Part shown: positions 58,331-64,000 of the stretch, piece after piece
How the letters are laid out: each line of letters opens with the position of its first letter
Position numbering within the stretch: position 1 is the stretch's first letter
NCBI GenBank assembly: GCA_016719945.1
Contig: JADJYE010000036.1
Location: forward strand, 1 to 64,000
Length of the DNA stretch: 64,000 nucleotides
From: Polyangiaceae bacterium
Lineage (GTDB): Bacteria > Myxococcota_A > Polyangia > Polyangiales > Polyangiaceae
Reading direction: 5' to 3'
Translations under genes and position numbers: made by a program
The notes under the pieces: generated by a model
Seen by the model: the letters and a program-made list of their open reading frames with translations, nothing else
Told to the model about the DNA's origin: nothing
Databases searched by the model: none

Positions 58331-60016
58331 ATGCTTCGCAGAGCCGCTCCCTTCGCGTTGTTCGCCTCTGTCCTGGCGCTCCCGCTCGCCATCGTCTCGT
58401 GCGGCGATGATGATCCCGGCAACACCGGCGGAAACGGCGGCGGGACGGGTCCTGGCCCCGGGCCAGGCGGGGTCGGAGGCGGCAGCGTCGAGCCCCCGTC
58501 GCCCTCGTGCTCCCCAGCCGATCCTCCCGGGTCGACCGCCGTAGCGACCCCGACGCTCCTCGTCGAGCTCAGCGATCAATGGCACGAAGGCTGGCTGGCC
58601 TCCCCTGCCGTCGTCGATCTCGACGGCGATGGTGTGACCGAGATCGTCGCGGCCCGACACGGGCGGGTCATCGCCTGGCACGCGGACGGCTCGATCGTGT
58701 GGAGCCAAGACGTCGACGGGCGCTGCTGGTCGTCGCCCGTCGTCGCCGACCTGCGCAACGACTCCCCGGGCCTCGAGGTCGCGCAGGCGTCCGCCGACAA
58801 GATCTACTTGTTCTCGGCCAATGGCACGCCGCTTTCGGGCTTCCCGTACACCTGGCGAGGCGAGCTGCGCAGCCTCGCCTCCGGCGACATCGACTCCGAT
58901 GGTCAGCTCGAGCTGATCAGCGTGACCACGCAGAACCTCGAGGCCAACGGCCAGCACGACATCGTCATCGCCGTAAACCCCGACGGCAGCGTGGTGAATG
59001 GCTTCCCGCCCAACACCAGCGGCGCAGCGGGCTGCGACGACGCCTGCTACGTCTACAACGGCTACGACCAGAACGTCGCGATCGGCGACGTCGACGGTGA
59101 TGGCGACGACGACATCTTCGCCACCCAAGACAACGCCTACAACTCTCTGCACGACGGGACAGGGCGCGCGTTCGACTGCAACCCGTCGTTCCAGAACAAG
59201 ACGAAGTTCATGGGCGTCCGGGGTATGCACGATCAGGCCGAGGCCTTCCAAGGCTACGCCGAGGACGAGGCCACGGCCCTCCAGGCGCACCACACGAACA
59301 CGGCACCCGGCATCGCCGATCTCGACGGGGACGGCACCGCGGAGCTCGTCTACGTCGCCTCGGTCCAGAACGCGGCCCAAGACAACCGAGAGCAAGGCGT
59401 CGCGCTCTGGGTCCTCCGCAACGACGGCTCCCGCCCCGCGGCGTGGGCCGAGCCGCTGCACTTCCCGGACTACCTGAGCGGCCTCTGGGACTACGGCGAG
59501 ACCAACGTCGTCGCCATCACCAACCAGGTGTCGATCGCCGACATCGATCCCGCGCGGCCCGGCCCCGAGATGGTGTTCGCAGGGTTCGACGGGCGCATCC
59601 ACGCGGTCGACGCGCAGCGCAACGTCCTCTGGGAGATGTCGTACACCGACAGCGATGTGGTCGCGACCGGCGGCGTGCTGCTCGCCGATCTCTCGGGCGA
59701 CGGCGCGCCCGAGGTGGTCTTTGCCACGTACTCGACCGAGGTCGGCTTCGGGGAGCTGTTCGTCCTCGACGGAGGAGGCAACCTGCTCCACCGACTTCCG
59801 TTGCCGGGGCGCGGCGCCATGCCCGTCCCGACCATCGCGGACGCCGACGGCGACGGGACCCTCGACATCGTCGTGGCCTTGAAGGGCGGTGACGACGGGG
59901 TGACCGCGCAGGTTCAGGTCTACCGGGTCGACGGGGCACGCGACAATTGCCTGCTCTGGGCCACCGGGCGAGGTAATACCTTGCGTAATGGCTACCTCCC
60001 CCCCGACCCCGGCTGA
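58331..60016 (+). CDS. FG-GAP/VCBS repeat lipoprotein
   Basis: The 561-residue product has a signal peptide ending in the lipobox AIVSC, then a Gly/Pro/Asn spacer. The rest is made of FG-GAP/VCBS-type repeats with calcium-binding DxDxDG loops: SPAVVDLDGDGVTEIVA, SGDIDSDGQLELISV, IGDVDGDGDDDIFA, GIADLDGDGTAELVYV, LADLSGDGAPEVVFA and IADADGDGTLDIVVA. About seven such blades suggest a beta-propeller like the integrin alpha N-terminus. It is probably a surface adhesion or binding protein dependent on Ca2+. Its end overlaps the next gene by 29 bp. Transcribed divergently from argC. Confidence 0.88.
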   Translation: MLRRAAPFALFASVLALPLAIVSCGDDDPGNTGGNGGGTGPGPGPGGVGGGSVEPPSPSCSPADPPGSTAVATPTLLVELSDQWHEGWLASPAVVDLDGDGVTEIVAARHGRVIAWHADGSIVWSQDVDGRCWSSPVVADLRNDSPGLEVAQASADKIYLFSANGTPLSGFPYTWRGELRSLASGDIDSDGQLELISVTTQNLEANGQHDIVIAVNPDGSVVNGFPPNTSGAAGCDDACYVYNGYDQNVAIGDVDGDGDDDIFATQDNAYNSLHDGTGRAFDCNPSFQNKTKFMGVRGMHDQAEAFQGYAEDEATALQAHHTNTAPGIADLDGDGTAELVYVASVQNAAQDNREQGVALWVLRNDGSRPAAWAEPLHFPDYLSGLWDYGETNVVAITNQVSIADIDPARPGPEMVFAGFDGRIHAVDAQRNVLWEMSYTDSDVVATGGVLLADLSGDGAPEVVFATYSTEVGFGELFVLDGGGNLLHRLPLPGRGAMPVPTIADADGDGTLDIVVALKGGDDGVTAQVQVYRVDGARDNCLLWATGRGNTLRNGYLPPDPG

Positions 60017-62021
60017 CAACCCGCTGCTCGCCCTGGGCGAGCTCTCGGACGCGATCCGCTTCGACGCCATCCGGCCCGAGCACATCGCCCCTGCGATCGA
60101 CGCGCTGCTGGCGCGAGCCCAGGTCGCGGTCGACGCGATCGGCTCCGCAGCAGGTACGCCCACCTACGAGACGACGCTCCAGGCGCTCGAGGACGCCACG
60201 TTCGCGCTCGAGCGCTCGGCCCAGCTCTGCGAGCACCTCGAGAGCGTCGCCACCAGCGACGCGCTGCGCGCGACCTGGAACGAGACTCAGCCGAGGATCG
60301 CTGCCTTCTGGTCGAGCCTCCCGCTCAACGAGGGGCTGTACAAGGTCCTGCGCGCCTTCGCCGACACGGCCGAGGCCAAGAGCCTCGAGCCGGTGCGGCG
60401 GCGCCACCTCGAGCGCAAGCTCGACGACTTCCGCAAGCACGGCGCCGAGCTCTCTGCCGAGGGAAAGAGGCGCCTCACCGAGATCGACGTCGAGCTGTCG
60501 AAGCTCACCACGAAGTTTTCGCAGAACGTCCTCGACGCGACGAACGCCTTCGAGCTCCTGATCGAGGATGAGGCGAAGATCGCCGGCCTGCCCGAGCTGG
60601 CCCGCCGCGCGGCGCGGCAGAGCGCCGAGCAGAAGGGCAAGGCCGGTTATCGATTCACCCTGCACGCCCCGAGCTTCATCCCCGCGGTCACCCACCTCGA
60701 CGATCGCTCCCTTCGGGAGCAGCTCTACCGCGCGTACAACGAGCGCGCCTCCACCGGGGAGACGAGCAACCGCGAGCTCATTCGAGGCATCCTCAGGCTG
60801 CGCCGCGAGAAGGCGCGCCTGCTCGGCTACAAGGACTTCGCGGACTTCGTCACCTCGGACCGAATGGCCAAGAGCGGTGCCCGCGCGCTCGAGTTCATCG
60901 CCGACCTCCGCGCGCGGACCAGCGCGGCCTTCGAGAGCGAGAAGGCCGCGATCACCCAGTTCGCCGGGGCTCCGCTCGCCGCGTGGGACGTCGCCTACTG
61001 GTCCGAGAAGCAGCGAAAGGCGCGCTTCGATTTCGACGAAGAGGCGCTGCGACCCTTCTTCCCGCTCGAGTCCGTGCTCTCGGGCGCGTTCGAGATCTTC
61101 CGCCGCCTCTATGGCGTCGAGTTCGTCGCTCGCGACCTGCCGAAGTGGGACGACGCCGTGCGTCCCTACCACCTCATGGACGCCTCCGGGGCGCACCTGG
61201 CGACCGTCTACCTCGACCTCTTCCCCCGCGACAACAAGATCCAAGGCGCGTGGATGGCGCCGCTCGCGACGGGCACACCGCCCGCGCCGCACGTCGCCGT
61301 CGTCGCCGCGAACTTCACCCCGCCGATGGGCGAGCTGCCGGCGCTGCTCAGCCACCGCGAGGTGGAGACGGTGTTCCACGAGCTCGGCCACCTCATGCAC
61401 CAATGCTTGAGCCGGGTCCCGGTCCGCAGCCTGGGGGGCACGAACGTCGCCTGGGACTTCGTCGAGCTGCCGAGCCAGATCATGGAGAACTGGACGTGGG
61501 AGCGTCAGAGCGTCGACCTGTTCGCGAAGCACCACGAGACGGGCGCGCCCATCGGGGACGAGCTGTTCCAGAAGGTCCTCCGCGCGAGGACGTACCGGGC
61601 GGCGAGCATGCAGATGCAGCAGCTCGGCTTCGCCGAGCTCGATCTCGATCTCCACTGCCGGTTCGATCCCGACGGCCCCGAAGACCCCGTGGCCCGCGTG
61701 CGCGACGTGCTCGCGCGCCACGTCACCGCGCCCTTGCCCGACTCGTACGCGATGATCGCTAGCTTCACGCACCTGTTCGCGAACGCGACGGGCTACGCGG
61801 CGGGGTACTACTCGTACAAGTGGGCCGAGGTCCTGGACGCCGACGCGTTCCACCGCTTCCTCGAGGAGGGGCTCTTCAGCCGCGCGGTGGGTGAGTCCTT
61901 CCGGGACGCCATCCTGTCGCGCGGCGACACCGTCGATCCCGAGGAGCTATACCGCCGCTTCCGCGGCCGTGAGCCGAAGCTCGATGCGCTCCTCGAGCGG
62001 CTCGGGCTACGCGCGGCCTGA
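59988..62021 (+). CDS. M3-family metallopeptidase (oligopeptidase A-like)
   Basis: ATG 59988 gives 677 residues; it lies within the last 29 bases of the preceding gene. The zinc motif HELGH (His 464, Glu 465, His 468) sits in VETVFHELGHLMHQCLS, and the third ligand Glu is in DFVELPSQIMENWTW. N-terminal NPLLALGELSDAIRFDAIRPEHIAPAI and the helical TPTYETTLQALEDATFALER region match oligopeptidase A/PrlC, quoted in part. M3 peptidases cut short cytoplasmic peptides, including cleaved signal peptides. No signal sequence is present, so it is cytosolic. Length is normal for the family. Confidence 0.94.
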   Translation: MATSPPTPADNPLLALGELSDAIRFDAIRPEHIAPAIDALLARAQVAVDAIGSAAGTPTYETTLQALEDATFALERSAQLCEHLESVATSDALRATWNETQPRIAAFWSSLPLNEGLYKVLRAFADTAEAKSLEPVRRRHLERKLDDFRKHGAELSAEGKRRLTEIDVELSKLTTKFSQNVLDATNAFELLIEDEAKIAGLPELARRAARQSAEQKGKAGYRFTLHAPSFIPAVTHLDDRSLREQLYRAYNERASTGETSNRELIRGILRLRREKARLLGYKDFADFVTSDRMAKSGARALEFIADLRARTSAAFESEKAAITQFAGAPLAAWDVAYWSEKQRKARFDFDEEALRPFFPLESVLSGAFEIFRRLYGVEFVARDLPKWDDAVRPYHLMDASGAHLATVYLDLFPRDNKIQGAWMAPLATGTPPAPHVAVVAANFTPPMGELPALLSHREVETVFHELGHLMHQCLSRVPVRSLGGTNVAWDFVELPSQIMENWTWERQSVDLFAKHHETGAPIGDELFQKVLRARTYRAASMQMQQLGFAELDLDLHCRFDPDGPEDPVARVRDVLARHVTAPLPDSYAMIASFTHLFANATGYAAGYYSYKWAEVLDADAFHRFLEEGLFSRAVGESFRDAILSRGDTVDPEELYRRFRGREPKLDALLERLGLRAA

Positions 62022-62063
62022 GCGAGAACCTGCTATGACCCTGCGCTCACACCGGAGGGTCCG

Positions 62064-62675
62064 ATGAGCCTAGTGTCCGACGCGCTTACATGGGGACGAG
62101 GGGAGTTCAGCAGCGACGAGGCAGCGCGGGCGAATGCGGCCCGCGCCGAGGCGGCGGACCAAGCCGAGCGGGAGGCCGTCGCCGCCGACGCGTTTCGCAA
62201 GGGTCATGAGCAGATGATGGCGCTCAACGCCGAGATCGCTGCCGCAGCGAGCGTAGCCGCCGCGGAGCGCGCCAGCGTCGATCTGCGCAAGCAGGCCTTG
62301 TACGACACGGTCTTCCTGATCGGCGCCGCCGACGGCTCGTTCTCCGACTCGGAGCGCGCCAAGCTCGCGATCGGCCTGCAAGGCCTCCTGGGGGACGGCT
62401 TCGACACCGCCGAGATCAACCAGTCCCTCGAGACGGCGCGCGTGCTCCGTGACGAGAAGGGCGTGAAGGGCGTGGCAGAGGACGTCGCCGCGCGCATCCC
62501 CGATGAGCGTGAGCGCGCCTGCCTGCTCACGATCGCCTCCACGGTCGCGTGGCTCGGCGGTGGCGTCGGCACCAAGGAAGGCCTCGCGCTCCAGGCGATC
62601 GCGGCCGCGTTCGGCCTTCCGATCAACAAGCTGCACGAGATCATGGGCGCTGCCGCCAAGATCGCGAAGAGCTGA
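62064..62675 (+). CDS. TerB-like domain protein
   Basis: ATG 62064 is preceded by GGAGGG at 5-6 nt. The 203-residue product has an Ala/Glu-rich coiled N-terminal helix (about 15-70) and a TerB-like alpha domain: LYDTVFLIGAADGSFSDSER (acidic metal-binding-like loop), KLAIGLQGLLGDGF and a second repeat ACLLTIASTVAWLGGGVG ending KEGLALQAIAAAFGLP. TerB-like domains occur in tellurite-resistance and membrane-stress proteins, often as regulatory or scaffold modules. No other ter genes are nearby. It converges with the hydrolase-like gene, whose stop lies 6 nt away. Confidence 0.78.
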   Translation: MSLVSDALTWGRGEFSSDEAARANAARAEAADQAEREAVAADAFRKGHEQMMALNAEIAAAASVAAAERASVDLRKQALYDTVFLIGAADGSFSDSERAKLAIGLQGLLGDGFDTAEINQSLETARVLRDEKGVKGVAEDVAARIPDERERACLLTIASTVAWLGGGVGTKEGLALQAIAAAFGLPINKLHEIMGAAAKIAKS

Positions 62676-62681
62676 CGCTCG

Positions 62682-63830
62682 TCAGCGCTGGGCGGTCTTC
62701 GCCCTCGGCGGGTCGGCGCCCTTCTTCTTGTCGGGCGCCTTCTTGCCGTCTCTCTTCTTGTCGGCGGCCTTGGGCTTGTCAGCCTTGGGCTTGTCGGCTT
62801 TGGCGGCGACCTTCTCAGGCTTCGGCTTCTCGACCTTCTTCGCGAGGCCCTTCGGCGTCTTCCAGCGCGGCTTGAGGTGAGACTTGAACACGTCGCGCAA
62901 GAGGCCGATGTGCGCGCAGTGGTCCATCTTGTCGTTGCCGTCGTAGCCGCGCGCGTGGAAGTTGCCGGCGTCGAACTTGGCGTTGAGCTCCAGGCCCATC
63001 GGGTCGCTGGCGCGCGGCTTCGCTGCCTTCTCTTTTCCTCCGAGCTCGTGGACCACGTAGTTCACCGTCTCGGTGGTCGACGCGTACCCGGGGGGAATGA
63101 TCGACGAGTGGCTCGCGAACATGAACCGCTTGCCCGCCTTCGCTCGCTTGGCGAACTCGATGAACGGCTCGAGCCCCGGGCGCTGCAGGGTCCCGTCCGG
63201 GTTGTAGCCGACGTGCAAGCCGTCGAGCAGGATGACCGCGTCGACCCGCTCCTTGCCGGCCTCCTGCCGGAGGATCTGCTCGACCGCGCCGTATCCTGCG
63301 CTCCACGCCGAGAGCGCGAGCTTGCGGACCTTGGCGCTCTTCAGCCCGCGCTGCTTCGCGACCTCGTCCTCGACGCTGGCGATGAGATCCTTGAAGGCCT
63401 GGGGGCTGCCGAACGCCTGCGAATAGGCTCCCGAGCCGATCCCGAGCGTGATGCCGACGAGCACGGCGCCGTCCATCACTCGCACGAACTCTTTGCGAAC
63501 CGGGTCGTGGCCGTGAAAATGGATGACGACGTCGAAGCGCCCGTCCTTGGTGACGCCGCCCCGCGCGGGCATCATCATTTGGCCCATAGAAGGCGCACGG
63601 TTCCACCCCTCGTAGACGCCGGGGCTCGGCTCCTTCGTGTTGCAGGGGTTGACGCCGCCCCGGTCGTCGACCGACTTCTGCGTCTGCGACTTGGCGGTCG
63701 GCTTGGGCGCGACGTACGCGGTCTTCTTCGCCGTGTCGGCGGAGGCCTCTGGAGCGCCGAGGCTCGTCACCGCGACGAGGCCCATGGCCACCCATCGAAG
63801 CGCACGCTTCGCCGCTGCTCGAACCGACAT
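62682..63830 (-). CDS. Secreted alpha/beta-hydrolase-like protein with Lys-rich tail
   Basis: ATG 63830 has GGAGG three bases upstream and gives 382 residues. A signal peptide (MSVRAAAKRALRWVAMGLVA...PEASA) precedes the mature chain. The fold looks like an alpha/beta hydrolase: FDVVIHFHGHDPVRKEFVRV (oxyanion-type HGHD), the nucleophile region LALSAWSAGYGAVEQIL (SxG), AVILLDGLHVGY (acid) and a late His in HCAHIGLL. This looks like a polyhydroxybutyrate-depolymerase/esterase-like protein; substrate unknown. The C-terminal 65 residues are low-complexity, with KADKPKADKPK repeats and many Lys, which could bind anionic surfaces or cell wall. Confidence 0.75.
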   Translation of the reverse strand: MSVRAAAKRALRWVAMGLVAVTSLGAPEASADTAKKTAYVAPKPTAKSQTQKSVDDRGGVNPCNTKEPSPGVYEGWNRAPSMGQMMMPARGGVTKDGRFDVVIHFHGHDPVRKEFVRVMDGAVLVGITLGIGSGAYSQAFGSPQAFKDLIASVEDEVAKQRGLKSAKVRKLALSAWSAGYGAVEQILRQEAGKERVDAVILLDGLHVGYNPDGTLQRPGLEPFIEFAKRAKAGKRFMFASHSSIIPPGYASTTETVNYVVHELGGKEKAAKPRASDPMGLELNAKFDAGNFHARGYDGNDKMDHCAHIGLLRDVFKSHLKPRWKTPKGLAKKVEKPKPEKVAAKADKPKADKPKAADKKRDGKKAPDKKKGADPPRAKTAQR

Positions 63831-63913
63831 CTGCCTCCAACGCACCGTCCAGCTTCGGACGAGGCTCGTTCGTCCTAATTCACCTGGCTGGCCGGGTGAA
63901 CCCACAAATCGCC

Positions 63914-64000
63914 CTAGATCAGCTCCAAATCGAAGCCCTTTTCGCTGAGCGCCGCGTACACGGCCCGATCGAACCGGAACAAACGTGCCGCCCTGCGGCC
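63914..64000 (-). CDS. C-terminal end of a gene entering from the right edge
   Basis: On the minus strand the frame is open from the window edge to TAG 63916-63914, encoding 28 residues: Arg-rich RRAARLFRFDRA, then VYAALSEKGFDLELI. Its composition (FD, YAAL, EKGFDL) looks coding, but 28 residues are too few to name a family. It precedes the hydrolase-like gene by 83 nt on the same strand. Confidence 0.4.
   Translation of the reverse strand, partial: GRRAARLFRFDRAVYAALSEKGFDLELI

Noticed and set aside
62064..62675. TerB-like gene as a tellurite-resistance operon
   Set aside because: No other ter genes surround it; isolated TerB-like domains are common.

Overview
The window is GC-rich (by eye around 70%) bacterial chromosome. 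It carries many secreted lipoproteins with Gly/Ser/Pro-rich or Cys-rich spacers, a Ser/Thr kinase with a DUF4388-like tail, a DUF1549/DUF1501 pair, orphan c-type cytochrome and FG-GAP lipoproteins, and many GTG/TTG starts with GTGA or TGATG translational overlaps. Together these point to a myxobacterium (Myxococcota, probably Polyangia). That assignment is inference from gene content; no rRNA or tRNA gene is present. No gene-free stretch exceeds 300 bases; the longest gap is about 200 bases (47460-47661).

Layout. 1-5982 (+): end of a glutathione S-transferase-like gene, a PLP enzyme fused to a GMC small-subunit-like tail, its GMC oxidoreductase, then Cys-rich lipoproteins flanking a ferritin-like protein. 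5930-8773 (-): a nucleotidyltransferase with a small partner, an ArsR regulator/quinone oxidoreductase pair sharing an 11-bp motif, and a lipoprotein. 8870-10722 (+): dienelactone hydrolase-like protein and a tautomerase-RidA fusion. 10752-17140 (-): a lipoprotein, GspC, and a tight five-gene run kinase > MerR > FolE-like > SDR > LON domain. 17212-22941 (+): a frameshifted membrane glutaredoxin, moeA, a DUF1549/1553 plus DUF1501 pair, and a lipoprotein with a periodic Cys ladder. 22955-27623: a pectinacetylesterase-like lipoprotein and MBOAT acyltransferase (-), facing an SGNH hydrolase (+). 27793-29972: a diheme cytochrome lipoprotein and mobA.

29897-34407 is the most unusual region. A 142-bp sequence spanning the mobA/slipin divergent start occurs twice, with one mismatch. 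The copies bracket a 4.2-kb segment holding a trypsin-like lipoprotein and a second lipoprotein. The protease gene has an 8-G tract that puts its signal peptide out of frame.

34340-55824 (+) holds slipin, a coiled-coil membrane protein, a MoxR ATPase, a large membrane protein and an ABC transporter. After about 4.8 kb of other genes (VanW, KAS III, desaturase, DNA-binding protein, lipoprotein) come DUF58 and a 1,644-residue protein with three vWA domains. These look like parts of one MoxR/vWA chaperone-type system attached to an ABC exporter. 55793-64000: an orphan adenine methyltransferase and argC (-), an FG-GAP lipoprotein, M3 peptidase and TerB-like protein (+), a secreted hydrolase-like protein (-), and the tail of one more minus-strand gene.

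A second theme is regulatory. At least eleven genes have an extended -10-like hexamer (TGnTAnnnT or TAnnnT) ending only 6-10 nt before the start codon, which suggests leaderless transcription.
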